DNA of 64,000 bases. Source: UA16 sp965661575. Lineage in GTDB: Bacteria; Bacteroidota; Bacteroidia; Flavobacteriales_D; Sanyastnellaceae. Shown one piece after another: positions 35,870 through 45,300 of this stretch. How positions within the stretch are numbered: the stretch's first letter is position 1; every line of letters begins with the position of its first letter. The notes below the pieces were generated by a model that was not told where the DNA came from, searched no databases, and worked only from the letters and a program-made list of their open reading frames with translations. The position numbers and the translations under genes were made by a program. The stretch covers positions 1-64,000 of the forward strand of contig CBFIEJ010000001.1 of NCBI GenBank assembly GCA_965661575.1, in the 5' to 3' direction.

Positions 35870-36709
35870 ATGGCTCTGGACCAACCGGAAGATGAAAAGC
35901 TACAGGATGTAGAAATGGGATTCCTCGATCACCTCGAGGAACTGAGAAAACGGCTGTTTTGGTCTGCGGCCTTCATTCTAATCGGAGGCATCGGTTTGTT
36001 CATCTCCAAAGACTGGCTTTTTGAGACGGTGCTCTTTGGCCCGAGAAATCCCGAATTCATCAGTTTTAGAGGCTGGTGCTGGCTCTCCAATAAAGTCGGC
36101 GCTGGAGACGCGTTGTGCGTACAAGAAATCAACTACGAGTTGATCAACACCACCATGCTTGGCAACTTCACCACGCATATTTTAGTTTCAGCCATCGGCG
36201 GGTTCATCCTTTCCTTTCCTCTGGTCTTCTGGCAAGGCTGGCTTTTCCTGAGGCCAGCTTTAAAAGATCGTGAGCGACAAGCGGCTCGAGGAATCGGTTT
36301 GAGTTCATCATTGCTTTTTTTCACAGGCGTAGCATTTGGTTACCTCATCATCGCTCCACTGTCGCTGCAGTTTCTGGGCAATTATGAATTGGGCGATGTT
36401 CAAGCTCGGATTTCGGTGATGTCCTACATGAAGACCATTGCGTCCATTACCATGGCGGCTGGACTGATCTTTCAGTTGCCCGTTGTCGTTTATTTTTTGA
36501 GTCGTGCCGGACTCATCACTCCTGATATCCTGAAGTCCTACCGAAAGCACGCCTTGGTGGGAATACTTGTCATTGCCGCAGTCATCACACCACCAGATGT
36601 GACCAGTCAGCTGCTGGTTGCCATGCCTGTGCTCGTTCTCTATGAAATCAGCATCGCAATTTCACGGAGGGTGATGAAACGAAAAACAAAAGAATCCAAG
36701 AACCTCTGA
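35870..36709 (+). CDS. tatC: Sec-independent protein translocase TatC
   Basis: TatC is the receptor for twin-arginine signal peptides in the inner membrane. The N-terminal block GFLDHLEELRKRLFW is diagnostic. Six hydrophobic segments follow, with FYFLSRAGLI-like sequence (VVYFLSRAGLITPD) before the fifth and ITPPDVTSQLL before the sixth. The length is 279 aa. No tatA/B is nearby. Its stop overlaps the next ATG by one base (TGATG). Confidence 0.96.
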   Translation: MALDQPEDEKLQDVEMGFLDHLEELRKRLFWSAAFILIGGIGLFISKDWLFETVLFGPRNPEFISFRGWCWLSNKVGAGDALCVQEINYELINTTMLGNFTTHILVSAIGGFILSFPLVFWQGWLFLRPALKDRERQAARGIGLSSSLLFFTGVAFGYLIIAPLSLQFLGNYELGDVQARISVMSYMKTIASITMAAGLIFQLPVVVYFLSRAGLITPDILKSYRKHALVGILVIAAVITPPDVTSQLLVAMPVLVLYEISIAISRRVMKRKTKESKNL

Positions 36710-39174
36710 TGAAAGCCTCAACGCTTTTTTGGGTGGTGATCCTGCTGCCTTGGTCATTCGTTCTTCATGCTCAGACGACAACGGTCCAAGGCCGTGTGTT
36801 TGACAGTGAAACAGGATTGCCCATCCCCTTTGTCAATGTGGCCCTGACGGCTGCAGGCAAAGGGACAATGACCAATCAAAAAGGAGCTTTCAAACTGAGT
36901 ACAGAACAGAGACCAGGGCGTCTATCCATCAGTTTTATGGGTTACGGCACCAAAAATCTCGAAATCACTCGCGGCCTCTCTCAGTCGGTTGACGTAGCAT
37001 TGGAACCGAGATCCATTGAACTACTCACTGCGGAAGTTCGACCTGACAAATCCAAAAAGAAAAACCCAGCCAAACCTCTTATGCAGCGGGTAATTGATGT
37101 CAAAAACAGCAATGATCCCAGCGCACTCCCTGCGGCGAAACACAGCTCATACAGCAAGCTGGAACTGGACCTCAATGACATCAGTGAAAAACAAGCTTCG
37201 CGCTGGTACTGGGGACCCTTCAAATGGGTTTTCAGCTACCTAGATAGTTCCGAATCGCGCGTTGCCTTGCCATTTGTAATGGCTGAAATACTTGCCGAAG
37301 AGCAATGGCAAGTCAATCCAAAACGACAGCAAAAGAATATCGTTGCTAGTCAACTGAGTAGCAAATTCAGCAACTCCAAAAATGCCGCTGAGCTAGATGC
37401 CGCGTTGCCAAAACTCGATATCTACCAAAACCAGATGCTGCTTTTGGATCGCACATTCACCTCTCCGCTGCACGACCGCGCACTCGCCCACTACCGCTTT
37501 TACATTCTCGACACTCTGGAAATTCAAAATCGTCCAACCTTTCACCTCGCCTTCATCCCTCGCCGAAAGGGCGAATCGACCTTCGAAGGGGAACTCTGGA
37601 TTGATTCATTGACCTTGGGGCTGCAATCCATCGAAGCGCGGTTGAGCAATGCCTCCAATGTCAATTTTGTCCGAGCAATGCATTGGCGACAATCCTTTGA
37701 ACAAGTACCCAGCAGAGATCAGCAGGGAGAAGAAGCTTGGATGATGAGGGAGGAGCATATCCTCATGGATTTCAGCTTGACTGATCGCGCCATTGGCGCT
37801 TACCTCAGAAGAACGACTGAATTTAACGATTTGGAGTGGCAAGGCGAGAAGTGGACCAAAGGATGGACCGGTGGCAGAGACTTGCAATTCCAACCCGACA
37901 CACTGACCCCTGATCAATGGATAACGCACCGTCCTGTTCCATTGCTACAGCGCGAAGGGGACATTTATTCAATGACCGATTCCATCATGGCCATGCCGCA
38001 ATGGCGATTTGTCAAAGGTTTGGGTTACTGTCTCGGCACAGGATACCTAACGAGAGGACCTTTGGAAGTAGGCGCTTGGTGGTCGGCTTTCACCCAAAAT
38101 CCAACAGAAGGCAATCGTTTTCGATTGGACCTGCGCACCTCCAATGCATGGAGCACGCGCTTCATGCCAAAAATCTTTGCCGCCTACGGAACAGATGATC
38201 GGCGATGGAAAGCTGGTTTCAGCGCACGGTATATTCAAAAGAAAACGCCTCGAACAGAGTTCTTATTTGAAATCAAGAGAGACCTTGAGCAATTGGGTAT
38301 GATTGGTCTTCTCGATCAAGGACAAGCATTCACGTCCGCTTTCCGGACCGACTCGGTGAACTCGCTCTCAGAAGTACAACGCGCAGAAGTGTCGGTACTC
38401 CACGAATTTGGACCGGGATTTTCGGGTTTTTTTGAATGGCGTCATCGTCAAATCGGAGCGCTAGGGGATCTGGAATTTTTAGAACCGGCCACCGCAAAAC
38501 CTGTCGAACAACTGGTCACTTCCGAAGCAAGTCTCATATTGCGTTTTGCCAAAAAAGAACGATTCGTCGGCGGAGAATTCGAACGTGTAAGCTTGGGCAC
38601 AGAGTGGCCCATTCTTACCGCGAAAATGACCCTTGGAATTCCCAATTTATTAGGCTCCCAATACCGCTACACCCGATGGACTCTGGAAGGTGAAGACGAA
38701 ATGCGCCTGGGTTGGTGGGGACGGCTTGAATGGTATGCGCAAGCTGGATTTTACCAAGGAACAGCTCCATTTGCATTGATGGAAGTGGTGCCTGCGAGTG
38801 GGACAATTCTGCTCAGCAATGAAGCATTCAGCATGATCAACTTGTACGAGCGGGTCACGGATCGCTGGGCCACTGGACTATTGGAATGGCATGCGGAAGG
38901 CTTGGTGCTCAATCACCTGCCATTGATTCGAAAATTAAAGTTACGTGAGGTCGTTGGAGTTCGCAGCATCATTGGTGCCTGGGACGAAAAACACGAAGAC
39001 TTACTGGAATTGCCAGACAATACTTCGGGTTTAAACGGAACATACTCCGAATGCTCCTTTGGAATCGAGAATATCTTAGGGATTTTTCGCGTTGATGCCG
39101 TATGGCGCACGGATCGGCCCTTTGATCAAAGAGAAAGCTGGGGCATTCGTTTCGGATTTGGCGCTGAAATTTGA
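36709..39174 (+). CDS. DUF5686 / carboxypeptidase-like regulatory domain outer-membrane protein
   Basis: The signal peptide ends LHA before QTTTVQG. Residues about 22-105 are a carboxypeptidase-regulatory-like domain (VQGRVFDSETGLPIPFVNV, GAFKL), common at the N-terminus of Bacteroidota outer-membrane proteins. The remaining 700 residues match the DUF5686 family: a middle domain with TFHLAFIPRRKGESTFEGEL and a C-terminal barrel ending in alternating strands (WGIRFGFGAEI). It has no TonB plug, so it is not a SusC-type receptor. Function is unknown. It is coupled to tatC by a one-base overlap. Confidence 0.82.
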   Translation: MKASTLFWVVILLPWSFVLHAQTTTVQGRVFDSETGLPIPFVNVALTAAGKGTMTNQKGAFKLSTEQRPGRLSISFMGYGTKNLEITRGLSQSVDVALEPRSIELLTAEVRPDKSKKKNPAKPLMQRVIDVKNSNDPSALPAAKHSSYSKLELDLNDISEKQASRWYWGPFKWVFSYLDSSESRVALPFVMAEILAEEQWQVNPKRQQKNIVASQLSSKFSNSKNAAELDAALPKLDIYQNQMLLLDRTFTSPLHDRALAHYRFYILDTLEIQNRPTFHLAFIPRRKGESTFEGELWIDSLTLGLQSIEARLSNASNVNFVRAMHWRQSFEQVPSRDQQGEEAWMMREEHILMDFSLTDRAIGAYLRRTTEFNDLEWQGEKWTKGWTGGRDLQFQPDTLTPDQWITHRPVPLLQREGDIYSMTDSIMAMPQWRFVKGLGYCLGTGYLTRGPLEVGAWWSAFTQNPTEGNRFRLDLRTSNAWSTRFMPKIFAAYGTDDRRWKAGFSARYIQKKTPRTEFLFEIKRDLEQLGMIGLLDQGQAFTSAFRTDSVNSLSEVQRAEVSVLHEFGPGFSGFFEWRHRQIGALGDLEFLEPATAKPVEQLVTSEASLILRFAKKERFVGGEFERVSLGTEWPILTAKMTLGIPNLLGSQYRYTRWTLEGEDEMRLGWWGRLEWYAQAGFYQGTAPFALMEVVPASGTILLSNEAFSMINLYERVTDRWATGLLEWHAEGLVLNHLPLIRKLKLREVVGVRSIIGAWDEKHEDLLELPDNTSGLNGTYSECSFGIENILGIFRVDAVWRTDRPFDQRESWGIRFGFGAEI

Positions 39175-39187
39175 CGTCTGTCATCCC

Positions 39188-39195
39188 TATTTTTA
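39188..39195 (+). promoter_or_regulatory. -7 element for lptB
   Basis: TATTTTTA, one base off the consensus, ends four bases before the lptB ATG. Confidence 0.4.
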
Positions 39196-39199
39196 CACC

Positions 39200-39955
39200 A
39201 TGAACTCCACACCGACAGCCCCAAAACGACTGCACGCCAAAGGCTTGGTGAAGCAATATGGACAGCGAAAAGTCGTCGATGGGGTCTCTCTGGAAGTCAA
39301 AGAAGGCGAGGTGGTTGGATTGCTCGGTCCAAACGGTGCAGGCAAAACAACGAGTTTCTACACCGTGGTCGGGCTCGTTCAAGCAGATGCAGGCCAGGTA
39401 TTCATCGATGACGTCGAAATCACCGACCGCCCTATGTACCAGAGAGGACGCATGGGGCTGGGCTATTTGCCTCAAGAACCCTCTGTCTTCCGAAAACTGT
39501 CCGTTGAAGACAACATCTCGGCGATCTTGGAGCTGCAACCGCTAAGTAAGCAGGAGCAAAAAGAAAAGCTAGAGGGCTTGCTGAACGAATTTGGACTGCA
39601 AAAAGTGCGGAAATCCATGGGAGATGTCTTGAGTGGAGGTGAAAGGAGACGAACCGAGATTGCTCGGGCCTTGGCCACGAACCCTCAATTCATTCTATTG
39701 GATGAGCCCTTTGCAGGTGTCGATCCCATCGCGGTTGAAGACATCCAGCGCATCGTCGAGCAACTGCGCGCCAAGAACATTGGCATTCTTATCACTGACC
39801 ACAATGTGCAGGAAACGCTGCACATCACTGACCGGGCATACCTGCTTTTTGAAGGCCGAATCTTAAAACACGGAACCGCCGAAGAACTGGCCTCAGACGA
39901 GCAAGTCAGAAGAGTCTACTTGGGACAGAACTTTGTTCTACGCGAACGGCATTGA
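39200..39955 (+). CDS. lptB: LPS export ABC transporter ATP-binding protein LptB
   Basis: LptB powers extraction of lipopolysaccharide from the inner membrane with LptFG and LptC. Walker A is GPNGAGKTT, the Q-loop region LGYLPQEPSVFRKL is LptB-specific, the signature is LSGGERRR, and Walker B is ILLDEPFAGVDP, with the switch His in TDHNVQE. The length is 251 aa. The chosen ATG gives a normal N-terminus; an upstream in-frame ATG at 39092 lies inside the previous gene. Confidence 0.96.
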   Translation: MNSTPTAPKRLHAKGLVKQYGQRKVVDGVSLEVKEGEVVGLLGPNGAGKTTSFYTVVGLVQADAGQVFIDDVEITDRPMYQRGRMGLGYLPQEPSVFRKLSVEDNISAILELQPLSKQEQKEKLEGLLNEFGLQKVRKSMGDVLSGGERRRTEIARALATNPQFILLDEPFAGVDPIAVEDIQRIVEQLRAKNIGILITDHNVQETLHITDRAYLLFEGRILKHGTAEELASDEQVRRVYLGQNFVLRERH

Positions 39956-39974
39956 CCCCCTCTTGTGTAAGCGG

Positions 39975-40574
39975 TTATGAGCGCAATCCTTGCTGAGCAA
40001 GAATCCGAGCAACATACTTTCCTATCACATCAAACTCCAAATTCACAAGGTCGCCGGTAGCCAAGGCACCGAGATTGGTGTGTTCCCATGTGTATGGAAT
40101 GATGGCCACTGAAAATCCCTCGGGATTCGAATCAACCACGGTGAGACTCACCCCATTGACCGTTATGGAGCCTTTCGGAACAGTGATGTTCTCAGGAGAC
40201 ACTTCGTGCTCAAAGTGCAACTCCCAGCTTCCATCGGCGTCTACCACTTTCTTCAATTTTGCCGTAGCGTCCACATGACCTTGCACCAAGTGTCCGTCCA
40301 AGCGACCACCGAGCGACGTACAACGTTCCAAGTTGACAGTCTCCCCGACCTTCCAGCCGCCCAAATTGGTTCGATCCAATGTTTCTTGGATTGCAGTGAC
40401 CACAAAACTTTGCGCGTTCTTCTCAACCACGGTCAAGCACACCCCATTGTGTGCGACACTCTGATCAATCTTCAATTCAGGTGTAAAAGGGGCTTGAATT
40501 TCAAAGTGCACATTCGACCCATCCTTTTCAATCCGCAAAACCTTACCAAGATCTTCAATGATGCCTGTAAACAT
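39975..40574 (-). CDS. ribE: Riboflavin synthase alpha chain
   Basis: The enzyme dismutates two 6,7-dimethyl-8-ribityllumazine molecules to riboflavin. The start MFTGIIEDLG is the family signature. Two lumazine-binding repeats (about 1-95 and 96-190) each contain GVSLTV/GVCLTV and end with NLE. The length is 199 aa. It starts three bases after the giant type IX protein gene and is probably co-transcribed with it. In related genomes I recall ribE next to pdxA; here the giant gene separates them. Confidence 0.96.
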   Translation of the reverse strand: MFTGIIEDLGKVLRIEKDGSNVHFEIQAPFTPELKIDQSVAHNGVCLTVVEKNAQSFVVTAIQETLDRTNLGGWKVGETVNLERCTSLGGRLDGHLVQGHVDATAKLKKVVDADGSWELHFEHEVSPENITVPKGSITVNGVSLTVVDSNPEGFSVAIIPYTWEHTNLGALATGDLVNLEFDVIGKYVARILAQQGLRS

Positions 40575-40577
40575 GAA

Positions 40578-43310
40578 TTATTCGTTTGCAGGTAAAACAC
40601 CGTTCAACAGCTGAAGTTCACCTGAGAAAGTCTCCTCGACTATCCCGGTAAGTCTGATTGTGAAGACTCTCGCTGTGTAATAATACACGCCGTCCGCGCA
40701 CATGCTTCCTTCCCGGTGCATCCCGTCCCATTCGATGCCAGGTTCGTTGGTTTGAAACACCTCTTCGCCGTTCCGATTGAAAATACGCACGTCCACGCTA
40801 TCGATAAACTTCCAAGGGAATGCTTCAAAGAGGTCATTTGTACCATCCCGGTTGGGAGTGAAAACATTGGGCAAGAAATAATAAGGGCAGTTGTCCACGC
40901 AGATGGTGTCACTCAAAGCGCTTTCATTTCGTCGCAATGTACCATCGGGTCCCGGCATCAAGCTATCCAAGGCAGATAGGGCGAAGCACCCCGCAATGCT
41001 CCCGTATTCACCTGCAGCATTCCAAGTGTATTCCGCAATCGTACGGTCGTCGAGAAACACAACAGGCCTCAATGAATCGCCCAAAACTGGTGCCCAATGA
41101 AGCTGATACGCCATCACATCGTCGGCACAGTCGGATTCATCTTGCCACTGCATCAAATTTTGCTCCGAGATGCAATCGGAGTCCAGCCAAAATTCAGGAG
41201 GACATGGTGGCGTGAAATCAAAAGGGACACCGCACGTTTCTTGACTCCAATTGAGCAAATCGTAGGGCACACCGGGTCCTTCGTATGTCCCAACGGTCCG
41301 CACACGGTAACAGTAATTCACATTGTTGACGAGACCACTGTCGGTGTACATCGGCTCATCGGTGATGGCAATCAAGTTGAAAACACCAAACGAGTCCTCC
41401 CGATAAAACTCGAATTGATCATTGTTCCATGGCACGTTGTTCGTGACCTTCAGGGTCAATCGATTGTCATTTGATTCTACGCTCAGCCAAGGCGTTGAAG
41501 TACGTGACGAAATCCCAATTTCATCCGCACCACTGAAGCAACTGACGCGGTAACTCCAATCAGCATCCACTGAATTGACCGGCGTATGCGTCCAACTCGT
41601 ATCGGGGTTGATCAAAAAGAGGCTCGGGGCTGTTTCGAACAACAACTCTTCGCTTTCCTCTTCTCCGACGACGGCGCCAAACACCCGATAAGAATATGGC
41701 CCGAGAAACACAGCAGTATCCGCATCAGTTGGCGGGGACCAAGCAATACGGATTTCACCCGTTCCAGAAGTTTCTTCGACCGATGCTTGGGTCATCACCG
41801 GAATATCCTTGCGAATGGTCGCACAGACCTCATCGCTAGCAAGCGACTCCCCACTTCCGGGCCATGTCGTAACCACGCGGTAGCAATAGGTCGCGCCAAA
41901 GGATAAAGTCGAAGTATCAATCCACTCGGTAACATCGAGACCGTCAACGCTGTGCACCCACTCATAGCCCGTGTAGTCCGGCACTCCCGTCTCACACGGT
42001 CCAGGTGACCACTCCAGCGAGTTCAACTTTCGATAAATGTGGTAATTGCCCCCCTCAATTTTCCAAGCCGGCAATTCTGCCACGCAAGGACTTGCGCTCC
42101 AATCCAAAATAACACTGTTTCCAACCGGAACGGCACCTCCCATGACAACACCTGGCGCTATCACCTTGATCTGGAAGGCCTCCAGATCCATCAACTGCAC
42201 CTGGCTACTGTTGTCCTCAGCACGCACCACAACTTGGTAGGGATTTTCTCGCACTTCCGTGCATTCCGGCGACCAGATAAATTGCCCTATGCCCGCCCCA
42301 AGGTTGGTGAAATTAGCGAGGTTGTCCACCTCCGTCAATGGTCCACCAATGGCGTCCAAGACAACGCTATCTCCATCGGGATCTGTAGCGTTTACGAATA
42401 AAGAAAGGAACGAACCTGCCACCACGCAAGTATCTGCGATTCCCTCCAACTCTGGCGGCTGATTGGTGCACATCTCCACTGTGATTTGCATGTCGCGAAC
42501 AACCTCACCAACCAAAATCAGCCCCCCCCCAACATCCCTCCATTCTTGAATGCGAAGGGCCACGTTATAAATGCCTGGAATTTCCGGCGCATCCCAAATG
42601 ACGTCGCCATAAACTGGATCAATCGTGAACGAATCGTCTCCAGGGCTGACTTCGTCTGGTGGAAAGTAATTCGGAATGACTTCTGAATTGAACCCACGGC
42701 AAGGCACCAAGTCATAAGTCAGCAGGTCCCCATCGGGATCGTAAGCACCTGGGTTGTGAATCCACGTCTGAAAAAGGCAAGCATTTTGCTGAGCGGGATT
42801 CAATAATTGGACCGAACTGTTGTGACCCGCTTGAGGATCAATGATCAGCAGGCTGCTGATGGAAAAAGGCACGTCAACCGATCCTGGAATATTGAGTACG
42901 CCGTTGTTTCGATTGGGATCCTCCACCTGAATTTCGTAGGCCCCAGGCCCACCATACGTGTGCAAGCCACGGTATCGATTCATTTGCACTTCATCTTCCA
43001 AAAGCGTCTCGCTCTCTCGTTCCAAGCTATCGACTAGGGCTCCATTTTCATCACCCCAATAGAGATAGAGAAATGGCCTGTCCGCCGGTGCTGTGGATTT
43101 GGTGTAGGTCGTGATTTGAATCTCATATGTCAAGCCACTCACATGCATGTAAGTGATCTCGCCCGCGCGATTGTGAGTGGCCAAAGCTCGATTCAAATAT
43201 CCCATTCCGAGCAGGAAAATCGCAGCAACAGCAAACCGAACAATTTGCGTGTTCCGAAAATTGCTTTCAACTGCGTTGTCTAGCGTTAAAAAAATCCTTG
43301 AAAAAACCAT
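40578..43310 (-). CDS. Giant surface protein with type IX secretion (gliding-type) C-terminal domain
   Basis: A hydrophobic segment at about 22-43 (FAVAAIFLLGMGYLNRALA) precedes the mature HNRAGEITY. At least six beta-sandwich units follow: Ig/PKD-like units (DPDGDLLTYDL, DPDGDSVVLDA) and fibronectin III-like units rich in NYCYRV. The last about 90 residues form the gliding motility-associated C-terminal domain, with FLPNVFTPNRDGTNDLF, IFNRNGEEVF and DGVYYYTA, a type B sorting signal. The product should be exported by the type IX system and held on or released from the cell surface. ATG 43310 is preferred; an open frame runs upstream across pdxA's start. Confidence 0.9.
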   Translation of the reverse strand: MVFSRIFLTLDNAVESNFRNTQIVRFAVAAIFLLGMGYLNRALATHNRAGEITYMHVSGLTYEIQITTYTKSTAPADRPFLYLYWGDENGALVDSLERESETLLEDEVQMNRYRGLHTYGGPGAYEIQVEDPNRNNGVLNIPGSVDVPFSISSLLIIDPQAGHNSSVQLLNPAQQNACLFQTWIHNPGAYDPDGDLLTYDLVPCRGFNSEVIPNYFPPDEVSPGDDSFTIDPVYGDVIWDAPEIPGIYNVALRIQEWRDVGGGLILVGEVVRDMQITVEMCTNQPPELEGIADTCVVAGSFLSLFVNATDPDGDSVVLDAIGGPLTEVDNLANFTNLGAGIGQFIWSPECTEVRENPYQVVVRAEDNSSQVQLMDLEAFQIKVIAPGVVMGGAVPVGNSVILDWSASPCVAELPAWKIEGGNYHIYRKLNSLEWSPGPCETGVPDYTGYEWVHSVDGLDVTEWIDTSTLSFGATYCYRVVTTWPGSGESLASDEVCATIRKDIPVMTQASVEETSGTGEIRIAWSPPTDADTAVFLGPYSYRVFGAVVGEEESEELLFETAPSLFLINPDTSWTHTPVNSVDADWSYRVSCFSGADEIGISSRTSTPWLSVESNDNRLTLKVTNNVPWNNDQFEFYREDSFGVFNLIAITDEPMYTDSGLVNNVNYCYRVRTVGTYEGPGVPYDLLNWSQETCGVPFDFTPPCPPEFWLDSDCISEQNLMQWQDESDCADDVMAYQLHWAPVLGDSLRPVVFLDDRTIAEYTWNAAGEYGSIAGCFALSALDSLMPGPDGTLRRNESALSDTICVDNCPYYFLPNVFTPNRDGTNDLFEAFPWKFIDSVDVRIFNRNGEEVFQTNEPGIEWDGMHREGSMCADGVYYYTARVFTIRLTGIVEETFSGELQLLNGVLPANE

Positions 43311-43318
43311 CTTCTTTT

Positions 43319-43326
43319 GCAAGTTA
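43319..43326 (-). promoter_or_regulatory. Possible -7 element for the type IX protein-ribE unit
   Basis: The minus strand reads TAACTTGC, a weak TAnnTTTG variant, eight bases before the ATG. Confidence 0.25.
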
Positions 43327-43345
43327 GGACAAGGAATGCATCCGT

Positions 43346-43353
43346 TACCTTTG
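43346..43353 (+). promoter_or_regulatory. -7 element for pdxA
   Basis: TACCTTTG matches the consensus and ends nine bases before the pdxA ATG, inside a 52-base divergent gap. Confidence 0.5.
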
Positions 43354-43362
43354 CCTACGCAA

Positions 43363-44442
43363 ATGGCTAGCAAAAAAAACCCAACACGCATCGGATTCAG
43401 TTGTGGCGACCCCAATGGGATCGGCATAGAAACACTGATCAAGGTGTTCGCTGACAATCGAATGTTTCGCGAGGCAACTCCCGTATTGTATGCGACTCAA
43501 AACCTCGTAGAATCAGCGATTGAAATCGTTTCGGACGCTGCCCAACTGGATTGGGCAGTCATCGAAAGTGCCGATCAAGCTCAGGCAAATCAATTGAACA
43601 TTGTCGCGATTGATGACACTTCATGGGAAACGCAGTGGGGACAAGTGGACGCAGCCGCAGGAGATTTCGCCATGAAGTCACTTGAAACAGTCGTCAACGA
43701 CCTTGCGTCAACGAAAGTAGATGTCCTCGTCACCTTGCCCATACACAAGGAAGCAATGCGCTTGGGACAGTTCAAGCACCCAGGACACACGGAGTACCTG
43801 GCCGATTTCGCCAATGTCGATGAAGTGTTGATGTTGCTCGTCGCTGGTGACCTTCGGGTTGGAATGTGTACCGGTCACATTGCCCTGAAGGACGTCGCTT
43901 CAACCGTGGACTCCAAGCTGATCGTCGACAAAGCGCGGCTCATGCACGATTCGTTGTCGCGAGACTTTGGAATCGCTCAACCGCGCATTGCTATCCTCGG
44001 TTTGAACCCACATGCCAGTGACAATGGATTAATGGGCGATGAAGAGAAGCGCATCATCGCTCCTGCAGTTCGAGAATTAGCCGCAGAAGGAAAAATTGCA
44101 ATGGGTCCTTATGCTGCAGACGGCTTTTTTGGCTCGGGAGCTCACAAACAATTCGACGGAGTTTTGGCCATGTACCATGACCAGGGACTCGCGCCGTTTA
44201 AAGCACTAAGTTTTGGAAACGGTGTCAACTTCACAGCGGGACTTCCCGTGGTGAGGACAAGTCCTGACCATGGGACAGGCTTCGACATTGCAGGTCAAGG
44301 CTTAGCGAAAGGCGACTCATTGCGAGCTGCAATCTTCCTCGCACGTGACATCCGCACCAACCGCCAAGACCATCGGGTACTCACAGCAAATCCCCTCAAA
44401 ATCAGCGAAAAGTACCGCCGAGAAGATGGTCGTCGTGATTGA
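43363..44442 (+). CDS. pdxA: 4-hydroxythreonine-4-phosphate dehydrogenase PdxA
   Basis: PdxA oxidises 4-phosphohydroxy-L-threonine in pyridoxal 5'-phosphate synthesis. The N-terminal RIGFSCGDPNGIGIE, the metal-site motif AMYHDQGLAPFK and the late GTGFDIAGQG are all conserved. At 359 aa it is slightly longer than E. coli PdxA (329). The ATG chosen begins MASKKNPTRIG; an earlier in-frame ATG would read through the divergent gene's start. yceD follows after 65 bases with its own promoter. Confidence 0.95.
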   Translation: MASKKNPTRIGFSCGDPNGIGIETLIKVFADNRMFREATPVLYATQNLVESAIEIVSDAAQLDWAVIESADQAQANQLNIVAIDDTSWETQWGQVDAAAGDFAMKSLETVVNDLASTKVDVLVTLPIHKEAMRLGQFKHPGHTEYLADFANVDEVLMLLVAGDLRVGMCTGHIALKDVASTVDSKLIVDKARLMHDSLSRDFGIAQPRIAILGLNPHASDNGLMGDEEKRIIAPAVRELAAEGKIAMGPYAADGFFGSGAHKQFDGVLAMYHDQGLAPFKALSFGNGVNFTAGLPVVRTSPDHGTGFDIAGQGLAKGDSLRAAIFLARDIRTNRQDHRVLTANPLKISEKYRREDGRRD

Positions 44443-44453
44443 ATTGAAGTGCA

Positions 44454-44485
44454 TTTGCCGAACCGGATTCTTCTCACTACCTTTG
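44454..44485 (+). promoter_or_regulatory. Full promoter (-33 TTTG, -7 TACCTTTG) for yceD-rpmF
   Basis: TTTG at 44454-44457 and TACCTTTG at 44478-44485 are 20 bases apart, the best complete Bacteroidota-type promoter in the window. It is followed by GAGGAGGAA directly ahead of the ATG, a rare strong Shine-Dalgarno sequence here. Confidence 0.65.
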
Positions 44486-44507
44486 CACTCCCCAAATTGA
44501 GGAGGAA

Positions 44508-45056
44508 ATGGATCACTTGGCACCCTATCGAATTGCTTTCGTGGGATTAAAGCCCGGGAAACATGACTTCCACATGGAGGTGGATCAGTTGTTCTTTGAA
44601 TCTTTTCCCCACGCAGAAACCGACGAAATCTTCGGAAAACTATCTGTTACTCTGGATAAACTAGGCTCACGCATGGACTGCGTTGCCGACTTCGAGGGCT
44701 TTGCAAAGCTTCCTTGTGATCGGTGTCTAGAACCAATCCAAGTAGCGCTGACGTTTTCGGAAAGACTGATTGTTCAATTGGGTGAGCTCACAAACACGGA
44801 CGAAGAAATTTGGACGCTGGGACCTGAATGCCACGAATTGAATCTCAGCCAACCTGTTTTTGAATGGTTGCACTTGAACTTACCGAGCAGGCGACTTCAT
44901 GAAACCCAGGACGAATGTGATCCTGAAATCATGAACTACTTGGCAGGAGGCTCAAAGCAGGAATCCTCTGATCTTCACGGGTCGTCAGGGGTTGAAGGAA
45001 AAGATGATGACACCGATATAGACCCTCGTTGGAACGCATTGAAAGATTTGAAATAA
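44508..45056 (+). CDS. YceD family (DUF177) protein
   Basis: The family signature CDRCLEPI appears at about 75, preceded by ADFEGFAKLP, and an acidic C-terminus follows. YceD proteins are encoded ahead of rpmF in many bacteria and are linked to 23S rRNA accumulation in plants and E. coli; the molecular role is open. The length is 182 aa. An unusual GAGGAGGAA ribosome-binding site lies just before the ATG. rpmF follows after six bases. Confidence 0.88.
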   Translation: MDHLAPYRIAFVGLKPGKHDFHMEVDQLFFESFPHAETDEIFGKLSVTLDKLGSRMDCVADFEGFAKLPCDRCLEPIQVALTFSERLIVQLGELTNTDEEIWTLGPECHELNLSQPVFEWLHLNLPSRRLHETQDECDPEIMNYLAGGSKQESSDLHGSSGVEGKDDDTDIDPRWNALKDLK

Positions 45057-45062
45057 AAAGTC

Positions 45063-45251
45063 ATGGCACATCCTAAAAGACGCCAAAGCAAGGCAAGGAC
45101 GCGAAAGCGTAGAACTCACGACGCATTGACTGCCCCTCAGGTTGCAGCATGCCCAACTACTGGACAGCCTCACCTCTTCCACCGTGCTCACTGGCACGAA
45201 GGAAAACTCTACTACAAGGGCAAAGTGGTGATGGAGAAGGCGGAAGCCTGA
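45063..45251 (+). CDS. rpmF: 50S ribosomal protein L32
   Basis: The start MAHPKRRQSKARTRKRR is the conserved L32 N-terminus, followed by ACPTTGQPHLFHRAHW and YYKGKVV. Only one of the zinc-ribbon cysteines of the C+ form is present, so this is a zinc-free L32, usual for Bacteroidota. It has 62 residues. A terminator 50 bases downstream ends the yceD-rpmF unit. Confidence 0.96.
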   Translation: MAHPKRRQSKARTRKRRTHDALTAPQVAACPTTGQPHLFHRAHWHEGKLYYKGKVVMEKAEA

Positions 45252-45278
45252 CATCCAAGTTATTTGACTTTTGACAGA

Positions 45279-45293
45279 CCTCGCCGAGCGAGG
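45279..45293 (+). other. Small hairpin ahead of the rpmF terminator
   Basis: CCTCGC-CGA-GCGAGG forms a perfect 6-bp stem with a three-base loop, seven bases before the terminator stem. It lacks its own T run, so it may protect or process the 3' end. Confidence 0.4.
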
Positions 45294-45300
45294 ATGTTTG

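Noticed and set aside
43177..43362. Upstream ATG extending PdxA by 62 residues
   Set aside because: It would overlap the start and promoter of the divergent type IX protein; PdxA normally begins at the RIGFSCGDP block.
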